DNA of 64,000 nt. Origin: Cytophagales bacterium (GTDB taxonomy: Bacteria > Bacteroidota > Bacteroidia > Cytophagales > 172606-1). This document shows positions 36,690-45,775 of this stretch, piece by piece. The stretch is taken from positions 1-64,000 of the forward strand of contig JAUJNL010000008.1 in NCBI GenBank assembly GCA_030448185.1, written 5' to 3'. Each line of letters begins with the position of its first letter. The first letter of the stretch is position 1. Both the position numbers and the translations under genes were made by a program. The notes beneath the pieces were generated by a model that was not told the DNA's origin, did no database searches, and worked only from the letters and a program-made list of their open reading frames with translations.

Positions 36690-38350
36690 TTATTGATTTG
36701 CTTCCTGCTCCACCGGAAAGTATATTTTAAATTCGGTGCCTTGTTCCGGTTCGCTGTTTACTTCAATCTTACCACCCATGTTTTCCACAATTTTCTTGAC
36801 AATGTAAAGCCCGATACCAGTCCCCTCAACGTGACTGTGCAATCGCTTGAACATACCAAACATTTTAGGGATATCTTCCTCACTCACGCCGAGCCCATTG
36901 TCTTTAACCACCAGCACTTTGTAATTGCCTGATGGGTGCAGGAAGGTATGAATATCAACCTGGGGAACGCGGTCCGGCGACCGGTATTTAATGGAGTTGG
37001 AGATCAGATTATACAGGATGCTGCGGAGGTTTTTGCGGGAGAACCGGACACTGGTTACTTCCAGCCGTTCGATAATCCGGGCCTGATTTGATTCGATAAG
37101 CTCTTTAATATTCTGTTTTACCTCATCTATCAGCAGCTTTATTTCGATGTCTTCCACATCGGTAAACTCGGCGTGCTCCAGCTTCGATACTTCCGTCAGG
37201 TCATTGAGGGCATTCTTAAACTTTTCAATGGAGTGGTCCATCATTTTCACCAACTCTTCAATGCCTTCATTTCCCGGAGGCAGCCTCTTTTTTAGCAGGA
37301 TTGCCAAGCCTTCAATATTATTAATAGGCGCTTTCAGATCGTGCGAAGCCGTATAGATAAAGTTGTCCAGATCAGCGTTGATACGCCGCAAGTGATCATT
37401 GGTATGTCGGAGTTCTTTTTCAGTATTCATCAGGTCCTTCGTCCGGACTTTTACTCTTTCTTCCAGTTCATTATTAAGCCCCAGCAGATCACTATGGGCT
37501 TTTTTCAGATCTTCTTCGGCTCTTTTGCGGCGGGATATATCCTCGAAAGTAACCACCAAACCGGTATCCAATTTCACGGCCTGCTGTGCGTACCATACCT
37601 CATGCTCATCGAAAGCAAAACGCTGTTCGTGAAGCAGGGGCTCTCCTGTTTCAACTACCTTTACGTAATATTCAAAAATACCCGCCGCTTTCAGCCCGGG
37701 AAATGCTGCATTGAGCCGTTGCCCAATCAAAGTAGCGGGATCACGCTTTAGAATTCTCCGGGTTGCCTGGTTTACCCGTACAATTTCAAAATCCTCTATT
37801 TGTCCGGAAGCATTATGAATGGCTTTTAGCGCCCAAATCGCATTGAGGGAAGCATCCAATACCCGTTCTACCAGATCCTGGGATTGCTTTAGCAACTGGT
37901 TTTTCTGCTGCAGCTCTTTATTCTGTAAGTAAATCTTAATAAACGCCTTGACCTTGGCCCGGGTGATACCCGGATTGAGTGGTTTAAAGAGAAAATCTAC
38001 GGCTCCCGACTCAAACCCCTTTATTACCTTGTGGTGATCGTGATCAATGGCCGTGACAAAAATGATGGGGATATTACTGGTGCGGGAATTGTTTTTAAGC
38101 AGCCGGGCTACTTCAAACCCATCCATACCGGGCATCTGCACGTCTAGCAGGATAAGAGCAATTTCTTCCTTAATCGCAATTTTAAGTGCTTCTTCCCCCG
38201 AAAGGCAGAGGATGTAATGGGTGTTATCCTCGCCGGTACGCAATACAGTTTCCAGTGTAATAAGATTTTCTACTCGGTCGTCAACCAGAGTACGCTGACT
38301 GCCGTCGATACGACTTCCTCTGTATTGTGACTTGCTTTACTTTCAATCAT
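36690..38350 (-). CDS. response regulator-PAS-histidine kinase, one frameshift
   Basis: About 553 residues once one base is restored near 38288; the joint then reads VSVLLVDDRVENLITLETVL, giving a complete receiver start. Domains: REC (about 20-145, phospho-Asp in ALILLDVQMPGMDGFEVARL, Lys in FLFKPLN), PAS (about 160-275, IFEYYVKVVETGEPLLHEQR), coiled coil, HisKA with FIYTASHDLKAPINNIEGL (His near 337) and HATPase (LYNLISNSIKYRS, VVKDNGLGVSEEDI, GTGIGLYIVKKIVENMGGKI). There is no membrane segment, so it is a cytosolic kinase controlled through its own receiver. It follows cheB and cheR in the signalling cluster. Confidence 0.9.
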
Positions 38351-38520
38351 GAATGCTAATAAGTAGATTTTTCCACTGACTCTGTCTGTTTAAGCTTCCC
38401 TGGACTAAAACCCGGGGCAATAGTTGCTTGTTGACATCCGGGTTAAAATCCGGAGCAATCTAATCCTGTATCATCCTTCTTGCCTTTTACTTCGAACACC
38501 GTCCATCGAACTTCAGATCT

Positions 38521-39111
38521 TTATGACTTACCCCCAGTCCATTGCAATTCCTGATGCATTTGTAGCAGCAGTTGGCTGATCTGGTCAATGCGCATCACCT
38601 GCCGGACCGGGCAAAGCTGTAAAGCGGCTCTAGGCATGGTATCTGCTTCGGCTTCACTTGGGTCCTGAATGATGGCCAGGCCGCCCCGGTCAGCAATGAT
38701 TTTCAGGCCGGATGCCCCGTCCACATTAGCCCCGGTCAGCAGCACTCCCACCAACCGGGGCCCGTATACTTCTGCCGCACTTTCAAATGTCACATCAATG
38801 GAAGGCCTCGAATGATGTACCGGCGCTGAAAGGTCCAGCGAGAACGTATAATCCTGTTCTACCGGCACATGATAATTGGCTGGTGCAATATATAAGTAGC
38901 CCTCCTGTATTTTTTCCTTCTCCTCCACTTCCCGCACCTGCAAATGGGTGCGGTGTTGAATTACTGATTCCAGCTCACTCTTGAAATTGCGGCCCCGGTG
39001 CAGTACCACGATCAAAGGCAAGGCAAAGCGGGCTGGCAGTCCGCTTACGATTCGTAAGATGGCTTCCAGTCCTCCCCACGACCCACCGATGACTACTGCT
39101 TCAGGCAACAC
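38521..39111 (-). CDS. CheB-type protein-glutamate methylesterase domain (stand-alone)
   Basis: A 196-residue catalytic domain without the usual N-terminal receiver. The triad is visible: Ser in VVIGGSWGGLEAILRIV, His in LIVVLHRGRN and Asp in LLTGANVDGASGLKIIADRG. YIAPANYHVPV and AEADTMPRAAL are further family motifs. Stand-alone CheB domains next to CheR and hybrid kinases are typical of non-chemotactic signalling clusters. No methyl-accepting protein is present in the window. Confidence 0.92.
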   Translation of the reverse strand: MLPEAVVIGGSWGGLEAILRIVSGLPARFALPLIVVLHRGRNFKSELESVIQHRTHLQVREVEEKEKIQEGYLYIAPANYHVPVEQDYTFSLDLSAPVHHSRPSIDVTFESAAEVYGPRLVGVLLTGANVDGASGLKIIADRGGLAIIQDPSEAEADTMPRAALQLCPVRQVMRIDQISQLLLQMHQELQWTGGKS

Positions 39112-39112
39112 T

Positions 39113-39310
39113 TTACAGGTTTTAGGTTTACGATTTCTGGTTTACAGTTTTTTGTTTCCGGTTGCCCAAATTGTTCGTTATTCAAACAGTGACGCTATAA
39201 ATACCAGACGCTCTGTTACCCAAACAACAGACGTGATACACCAATAACAGACGTGATAAATCACGTCTCTACTACGCATTAATTTTTCAATCGAACATCG
39301 AACATCAGAA
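39113..39310. repeat. intergenic short-word repeats with a hairpin
   Basis: AACAGACGTGATA occurs at 39226-39238 and 39246-39258. The second copy forms a perfect hairpin AGACGTGA-taaa-TCACGTCT (39249-39268). Upstream is wordlike T-rich text (TTTACGATTTCTGGTTTACA), and downstream ATCGAACATCGAACATCAGA, echoed at 47030-47050. These are dispersed intergenic words, not coding. Confidence 0.55.
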
Positions 39311-39332
39311 ATCGAAAATATCCGAAATCCAT

Positions 39333-40148
39333 TTAAACCCGCTTACGGTAAATCTTTTCAACCTTGTCTGCTACTTCAAAGTAACTCGCCTGCGGCGACA
39401 AACTAATGCTTTCTTTCTTGCCCAGACACAGATAGCCCAGATTAATCAGGCTGTTCAGAAATAAATCATATACCCGCTCCTGCAGCGGCCGATCAAAGTA
39501 GATCAGCACATTGCGGCAAATTACCAGGTGGAACTCGTTAAACGAACTGTCAGTAGCGAGATTATGCGGATAGAAAACCACGTTTTTGATCAGGTCGCTG
39601 TTAAACTTCACATAGCCATACCGGGCTGTATAGTAATCCGCAAAATCATGCAAACCACCGGCCAGATGATAATTACGAATGTACTCCTTCATGGATGATA
39701 ATGGATAAATGCCGTCCCGGGCCTGTTGCAGCACTTTCTGGTTTACGTCAGTGGCGTATATTTTGGTTCGCTCCAGCAGGTTTTCTTCCTTCAACATAAT
39801 GGTCAGCGAGTAGAGCTCCTCCCCGGTGGAGCAGCCAGCATCCCAAATTTTGATATAAGGGTACGTAGACAACATAGGAACTACATTCCGGCGGAGGGCT
39901 ACGAAAAAAGAAGGGTCGCGGAACATCTCGGTGACATTGACGGTAAGCTCCTGCAGAAACACTTCGAAAAAGGCAGGACTTTGCCCCACTTTTTCCTCCA
40001 GAACCGAAATACCCGGAATACTGTGGTTGGTCAGAAAACGACCGATCCGCCGGTACAGCGATGCCCGCGAATAGCCAGATAAATCATAGCCGTAAGTCCC
40101 GGCTATCACTTGTATTAATTTTTCAGCCTCGTTCTTCTCAAAAAGCAT
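39333..40148 (-). CDS. CheR-type protein-glutamate O-methyltransferase
   Basis: A 271-residue SAM-dependent methyltransferase; start at MLFEKNEAEKLIQVI (40148), dropping 15 unrelated residues. The N-terminal all-alpha CheR domain (YDLSGYSRASLYRRIGRFL) precedes the catalytic domain with ELTVNVTEMFRDPSFF (NxTxFFRD-type motif), IKIWDAGCSTGEELYSLTIM (SAM site), IYATDVNQKVLQQA and FHLVICRNVLIYFDRPLQ. Between the large hybrid kinase and cheB. Its substrate is probably a kinase or scaffold of the same cluster rather than a chemoreceptor. Confidence 0.93.
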   Translation of the reverse strand: MLFEKNEAEKLIQVIAGTYGYDLSGYSRASLYRRIGRFLTNHSIPGISVLEEKVGQSPAFFEVFLQELTVNVTEMFRDPSFFVALRRNVVPMLSTYPYIKIWDAGCSTGEELYSLTIMLKEENLLERTKIYATDVNQKVLQQARDGIYPLSSMKEYIRNYHLAGGLHDFADYYTARYGYVKFNSDLIKNVVFYPHNLATDSSFNEFHLVICRNVLIYFDRPLQERVYDLFLNSLINLGYLCLGKKESISLSPQASYFEVADKVEKIYRKRV

Positions 40149-40252
40149 ACTGGGTACTGGGTAACAGAAAATTATCATTGATTGAACAGTCATCGGGAAA
40201 AGGACCTTCAGGTAAAACTAATGACTGATTCCCTAATACCTGCACCCAATAC

Positions 40253-43200
40253 CTAATACCCATTATACAACCATACCCGCATCAGAGCCAGTAATTTGTC
40301 CGTATCAATGGGCTTTGAAATGTAATCCGAAGCACCAGCCTCCAGGCATTTTTCTTTATCCCCTTTCATAGCTTTGGCGGTCAGGGCTATGACCGGCAGG
40401 TTTTTCCAGGCCGGATTCTGGCGGATATGACGGGTCGCTTCAATCCCATCCATCTCAGGCATCATTACATCCATCAGCACGATATCAATGCCCTTTTCCG
40501 TATTCATGGTATCTAACGCTTCTTTGCCATCATTGGCTACCACAATTTTCATGTGATGACTTTCGAGCAGACTGAATAGTGAATACACATTCCGCACATC
40601 ATCGTCTACCACCAGCACTTTTTTATCCTTGAGAATTTCTTCCGGAATATGAAGCTTCATCTTAAAAGATTCATCTCCGGGAAGTTGTTCATTTACTTTA
40701 TGTAGGAAAAGCTGTACTTCATCGAGCAGACGGATGTAGGAGAACTGATTTTTGATGATAATGGTATTGGCGTATTTTTTCAGTCTCGCTTCCTCTTTTT
40801 CCGACAGATCTTTACCCGAATACACAATGATCGGCAGGTCTTTCCCTTCCTTACGGACTTTTTCCATCAATTCGTATCCTCCCGTATCAGGCAGGTTCAG
40901 GTCCAGGATCACGCAATCCACCTTTTCTTTACGCAACTGATCAAGGGCTTGTTCGCCGGTCAGGGCCGGTAGGGTCTGAATGCCATGGGCGGCCAGCAAC
41001 TCGGTAACGGCAGTATTTTCCCCTTCATTGTCTTCTACTACCAGCACTTTACGAATGGTTTTCCCTTCTCCACGTACGGTACCAAAGGCTTTGTCAAGCA
41101 TTTCCAGGGTCACCGGCTTAGGAATAAAATCATTTCCCTTAATCTGTTCGCCCAGTGTTTCCTTATCATACGCCGACATAATGTGTACCTGCACCGTGCA
41201 GAGCACCGGATCTCTTTTCAACTGTCCCAGCACTTCCCAGCCGGAAATATCGGGCAGGTGAATGTCCAGCAGAATGGCATCCGGATGGTGTTTACGGGCC
41301 AGGGCCAGTCCATCAGTACCATTGTAGGCCTGCAGTACCGTAAAATGCTTAAGTGCAGCAAAGTCAGCCACGATCTGGCTAAATCCTTTATCATCTTCAA
41401 TAATAAGGAGTGTTTTTTCGGGCGAGTTGGATGCTCCATTCGCCTTGCCATTGGTCACCGGCACAATGGCCGGAAGGGCTGTCACGGCCTTGGTCACTGC
41501 CGGACTGGGGACTGCTTTTGCCGGAGGTGGCGCTTCCACGACGGGTTGCGTTTGGGGCTCGGCTTCCGCTTGGCGGAATATACGGGGCAGGTACAGGGTA
41601 AACGTACTACCAGCATTTTCCTCGCTTTGCAGGTGGATTTCGCCGCCTAACAATCCGGCCAGTTCCCGGCAGATAGCCAGTCCCAGCCCGGTTCCTCCAA
41701 AACGCCGGGTCGTAGAAGTATCAGCCTGTTGAAAGGCCTCAAATACCAGTTGCTGCTTGTCTTTGGGAATACCAATGCCGGTATCCTGCACCGAAAAGGC
41801 AATAACTTCGGCTTGTTGCCGCAAGGCTTCGTTCCGCAAGTGCCCCTTATCTGCTACCGGATAAATGCGGAGGGTAACGGTTCCTTCTTCGGGTGTAAAC
41901 TTAAACGCATTGGAAAGCAGGTTTTTGAGGATCTGCTCCAGCCGGAACCGGTCGGTATGCATAGTTTCCGGCAGGGTATCAGCCAATTGAGTCGTGAAGG
42001 TAATGTTTCGGCTGCGGGCCGTCTGTTCAAACAGCGACTCTAAACGAATACGCCGAGGGTCGAAATCGGCCAGTTCGAGCTGAATCTGACCCGACTCGAT
42101 TTTAGACAGATCCAGTATGTCATTGATGAGCTTAAGTAAATCCGATCCGGAATTATGGATAATACTGGCGTGTTCTACCTGTTTGGGGGTCAGGTTATTA
42201 TTGGTATTATCCGTCAGTAGTTTCGATAAAATAAGGATGCTGTTGAGCGGCGTACGCAACTCATGCGACATATTGGCCAGAAACTCACTCTTATAGCGGC
42301 TGATGACTTCTACCTGTTTCATCTTCAGCTCTACGGCCTGTTTTGCCTCCTCTATTTCACGGTTTTTGATATGAATAGCCTCAAATTGCTCCTCTAACTG
42401 CTGCGTTTTTTCTTCCAGTTCCGCGTTTTTCTCCTGCAACTCCTCCTGACTTACTTTAAGTTCTTCCTCCGAAGCCTGCAACTGCTCCTTTTGCTCCCGC
42501 AGTTCCGTATTAATCTGCCGGAGTTCTTCCTGCTGGGTTTCCAGTTCTTCGGCTTGGTTCTGGGTTTCGTGTAGCAACTCCTGGGTTTTCAGGTGAATTT
42601 TGAGCGTGTGTAACACGATGGCTATTTTCTCGGCGGCGGTTTCCAGAAAACGGATTTGCCGGGGCATAAATTTTTTGCGGGAAGCCAGCTCAATCACCCC
42701 TTCCACGGTATCTTCAAAAACCACCGGGATGACAATGATATTAACCGGATCAATGCTGCTGAATGCGGAAGTAATCCGGAGGTACTGCTGAGGCACTTCG
42801 GGGAGAACGGTTACTTTACGGTTTAAGGCAGCCTGGCCAGCTACCCCTTCGCCCAGTGAATAGGCCGGCATAACTGCCTGACCAGCGTTGAGAGCAAACC
42901 CAGCCGTGAACTGCAGCCGTTCGTAATCATTCATCAGAAACAGCGCCCCAGTATTGACATCCAGGTATTCCCCCAGGAAACGCATGATCCGTTGCGAAGC
43001 TTCCGTCAGCGTCTGGGCGCCACTCATAATACTATTAAGTTCCCCAATGCCGGAAATCTGCCAGTTACGGTTTTCATTTTCCGACGAAAACCGCTGCAGA
43101 TTGTCCTTCATGCGGCTCAGGGCGTTGCTCAACACATCATTCTCATGCTGCACTTCCACTTTTATCGAATAATCACCCTGCTCAATGGCTTCGGCTACTT

Positions 43201-44326
43201 TAGTCAGATGGATATTTTTGTGCACCAGTTTCCGGAAGGATTCGGCCAGTGCCCCGATTTCATCTTTTGAATGAATGGGAATCGAAACATCCGTGTAGCC
43301 ACTACTCACTTTATCCGAAGCAGTTTTGAGTATCTGGAGTGAATCTGCAATCAGCCGGACAGTATAAGCACTCAGAGCCACTGCGGTTACCATCATCAGC
43401 AGCACAAATCCGACGTAAAAGATGACCATCCGGTTTTTCACGGCAATGGCCTCCTCCATCAGGTCCTTGATCTGACCGATGCTGTAATCTTCGACTTCTT
43501 TGAACTGCTCAATTACACTTGTGTATTTATCGTACCACATCCGCGGGTTGAGGTCACTCAAATTAACGTTTGGGTTCCGCTTAAGCTGTGCGTGAAAAGA
43601 CGTGATATCCTGGTAATGAACGCTATTAAGTTTACGCTGGTACAGCGACAAAATATCAGGCGGCGCAGTACGGGTAAACCGGCTCAGCTCTTCCGAAAAA
43701 AAAGCCTGCAGCATTTCAAATCTACTGTAATCCTGGTAGGAGAATACCTTCGCAGTCAGGGCCTGGGTCATTAGAGCTCGTAGGCGGCCTAATTGTATTT
43801 TGGCATGTACCAGGTGCACATACGCAGTAAGTAAGGCACGTACCTCCTCATCACTGATTGTATTGGCATTAGCCTGCATCCGTTCAATCAGTTTTTCGCG
43901 GATATTGGTATTGAGGGTTTCGTAGCGGATACTATCCAGGCGGAGGTTATTGAGCTGGTCACGGAATACGGGCAGTTCATTGAGCATCTGCATTTCCTCG
44001 GCCAGCGTATGATTACCCAGGATAAATCGCCTCAGCCTATTTACAGCCACATCGGTGTTTTGCCTTTGTACCTCCATCTCATTGCTGAAGTCAGTGCCCT
44101 TGCTGGCTACAAATGCCTGCGAAAGCGCTCTTTCTTTCTGTACCTGGTGTAACACGCCGGATAAAATTTCTGATTCCTCCAGGGTTTCGTAGACCTTCAG
44201 CAGTTGATCCTTCTCCCGTATCTCATTAAAAATGGCCGTGATCAGAAAAAACAGCAGCGGAATCAGCAACACGACCAGCAGGAGCAGCAATTTATCCCTG
44301 ATCTTCAGATTCTTGATAAAATTCAT
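40253..44326 (-). CDS. hybrid histidine kinase: NIT sensor, HAMP, GAF, HisKA, HATPase and three receivers
   Basis: A 1,357-residue membrane sensor. TM1 (13-33, LLLLLVVLLIPLLFFLITAI) is followed by a periplasmic NIT-like domain (about 50-295, VLHQVQKERALSQAFVASKG), TM2 (about 302-324), HAMP (SIPIHSKDEIGALAESFRKL) and GAF (about 432-572). A long Glu/Gln-rich coiled coil leads to HisKA with EFLANMSHELRTPLNSILIL (His near 688), and HATPase (LKNLLSNAFKFTPEEGTVTL, FGGTGLGLAICRELAGLLGG). The three receivers begin near 974 (LLIIEDDKGF), 1092 (VLVVEDNEGE) and 1235 (VLVVDDDVRN), each with its Asp (ILLDIHLPD, VILDLNLPD, VLMDVMMPE). NIT domains bind nitrate/nitrite in characterised proteins; the ligand here is unknown. 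Confidence 0.92.
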   Translation of the reverse strand: MNFIKNLKIRDKLLLLLVVLLIPLLFFLITAIFNEIREKDQLLKVYETLEESEILSGVLHQVQKERALSQAFVASKGTDFSNEMEVQRQNTDVAVNRLRRFILGNHTLAEEMQMLNELPVFRDQLNNLRLDSIRYETLNTNIREKLIERMQANANTISDEEVRALLTAYVHLVHAKIQLGRLRALMTQALTAKVFSYQDYSRFEMLQAFFSEELSRFTRTAPPDILSLYQRKLNSVHYQDITSFHAQLKRNPNVNLSDLNPRMWYDKYTSVIEQFKEVEDYSIGQIKDLMEEAIAVKNRMVIFYVGFVLLMMVTAVALSAYTVRLIADSLQILKTASDKVSSGYTDVSIPIHSKDEIGALAESFRKLVHKNIHLTKVAEAIEQGDYSIKVEVQHENDVLSNALSRMKDNLQRFSSENENRNWQISGIGELNSIMSGAQTLTEASQRIMRFLGEYLDVNTGALFLMNDYERLQFTAGFALNAGQAVMPAYSLGEGVAGQAALNRKVTVLPEVPQQYLRITSAFSSIDPVNIIVIPVVFEDTVEGVIELASRKKFMPRQIRFLETAAEKIAIVLHTLKIHLKTQELLHETQNQAEELETQQEELRQINTELREQKEQLQASEEELKVSQEELQEKNAELEEKTQQLEEQFEAIHIKNREIEEAKQAVELKMKQVEVISRYKSEFLANMSHELRTPLNSILILSKLLTDNTNNNLTPKQVEHASIIHNSGSDLLKLINDILDLSKIESGQIQLELADFDPRRIRLESLFEQTARSRNITFTTQLADTLPETMHTDRFRLEQILKNLLSNAFKFTPEEGTVTLRIYPVADKGHLRNEALRQQAEVIAFSVQDTGIGIPKDKQQLVFEAFQQADTSTTRRFGGTGLGLAICRELAGLLGGEIHLQSEENAGSTFTLYLPRIFRQAEAEPQTQPVVEAPPPAKAVPSPAVTKAVTALPAIVPVTNGKANGASNSPEKTLLIIEDDKGFSQIVADFAALKHFTVLQAYNGTDGLALARKHHPDAILLDIHLPDISGWEVLGQLKRDPVLCTVQVHIMSAYDKETLGEQIKGNDFIPKPVTLEMLDKAFGTVRGEGKTIRKVLVVEDNEGENTAVTELLAAHGIQTLPALTGEQALDQLRKEKVDCVILDLNLPDTGGYELMEKVRKEGKDLPIIVYSGKDLSEKEEARLKKYANTIIIKNQFSYIRLLDEVQLFLHKVNEQLPGDESFKMKLHIPEEILKDKKVLVVDDDVRNVYSLFSLLESHHMKIVVANDGKEALDTMNTEKGIDIVLMDVMMPEMDGIEATRHIRQNPAWKNLPVIALTAKAMKGDKEKCLEAGASDYISKPIDTDKLLALMRVWLYNGY

Positions 44327-44576
44327 AATTCTGAACTACAAATTTTAGAGGTTACCAATAAAACGGCCAATGCTTTTAAATACAGCGCCTTGCCCGTAGT
44401 GATTTCACCAACTGTCTACTAGTTACAGTCTGACATAACCCGTACCCGGGAAGGTTCTTTACGAACTTAAGCATAATACGCAAAAATGGAAAAACGGGAA
44501 TAGCGTATGAAGGGAGAGCATGTTGTTTTTGAAAATACCGTCACTGGTACGCTTGATGCAGACGCAGCAGCGTAGC

Positions 44577-45578
44577 TTATCGCTTTGCTTTTTTAGACAC
44601 GGGTAGTCTGATACCTCTTTCGGCCAGCCACTTTTCAGCCTGGCGGTAACTGGCGGGTAACTGTACTTCACCCTGCAGCTGGCTATCCCGGTACTGGGCC
44701 ATCGTTTTCATTAGGGCTTTTCCATCAGGGGGGGCATAGGCAAAATCAGCGCCTTTCTCCAGCAGGTACGTTACGCCCTCCCATTGCTGCTTCTGCGCCA
44801 TCATCAGCAATGGGGTTCTGCCGGCGTCATCCAGCACTTCGATATCAGCCCCCTGCTCAACCAGCAACCTCATATTATCAAGCCGGCCATACCGGATGGC
44901 CGTAAAAATCACTTTTTCTCCGTGGAAACCATTCCCATTCGGATTACCTCCTTTATGGAGGAAAAGGGGGAAAACATTGGAAGAGAGATAAACCACGGCT
45001 TTGCCCAGGCATAGGTTCGGATCGGCGCCCTCCTCCAGCAGAATACGCAAAGCCTCTTTATAGACGCTCTCATTGTCATTATAGCTTGCCGCTTCGATGG
45101 TAAATTCCAGAAAATTCATATTCTGTTTTCCCCTGGAATTAAGATTCAAGCCTTTGCCCACTAAAGCCCGTATCTGGCTGGTATCTCCTTTGAGAATGCT
45201 ATCGGCTAGTGCTACCTGGATCCCTTTCGCAAAAAAATGTTTCCCTTGCATGGGCTCAGGTTCCCGATGGCGGATCGTGTTTTTAATGTGTATGGATAAT
45301 TGCAACAGGGCAAACAGGAGAGGAATTACTCCCATGAGTCCCGACACCCAGGGAGCGGCTGGGCGCTTGCTGATAAATAAAGGCAGGGCAGCTAATACCA
45401 GAAAAAGTCCGAAAAAAAAGGCGAATTGCTGAGCTGTAGCATATCCGGCAGCCTCTGTCTCAGTAGCTACGGCGTTAAACAGGTAAAGCAGAAAAAGAAC
45501 GGCATCCAGGCCGAGCAATACCCAGACGTATCTGATTAGAGAACGGCCTCCAGTTATTTGTATATCGTCAGCAGTCAT
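44577..45578 (-). CDS. membrane-anchored ankyrin repeat protein
   Basis: A 333-residue protein. The N-terminal third has three membrane segments (YVWVLLGLDAVLFLLYLFNA, QFAFFFGLFLVLAALPLFIS and GVIPLLFALLQLSIHI). The rest holds ankyrin repeats: SQIRALVGKGLNLNSRGKQN, EALRILLEEGADPNLCLGKA, DNMRLLVEQGADIEVLDDAG, RTPLLMMAQKQQWEGVTYLL, EKGADFAY. The repeats should lie in the cytoplasm as a binding surface; the partner is unknown. It is close to a WG-repeat membrane protein on the same strand. Confidence 0.85.
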   Translation of the reverse strand: MTADDIQITGGRSLIRYVWVLLGLDAVLFLLYLFNAVATETEAAGYATAQQFAFFFGLFLVLAALPLFISKRPAAPWVSGLMGVIPLLFALLQLSIHIKNTIRHREPEPMQGKHFFAKGIQVALADSILKGDTSQIRALVGKGLNLNSRGKQNMNFLEFTIEAASYNDNESVYKEALRILLEEGADPNLCLGKAVVYLSSNVFPLFLHKGGNPNGNGFHGEKVIFTAIRYGRLDNMRLLVEQGADIEVLDDAGRTPLLMMAQKQQWEGVTYLLEKGADFAYAPPDGKALMKTMAQYRDSQLQGEVQLPASYRQAEKWLAERGIRLPVSKKAKR

Positions 45579-45775
45579 CAGTCAGGTAAAATGGTACCCC
45601 GAAGGTGTAATGGCAGATAAAAATACTGTTCCAATACATACAGGTTTTTCCCAAAACAGGATACTATTGATTGTCCCCCTTATTCTCTACTTAAAGAAGA
45701 AAATCAATGGCATGTTGAGAAAATACTGGTCTTTATGATAGCTGGCGGACAAAGATATCATCATTAGCCAATAAT

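Noticed and set aside
41410-41732. Plus-strand frames of 63-101 codons opposite the large hybrid kinase
   Set aside because: They are antisense shadows of a gene with clear domains.
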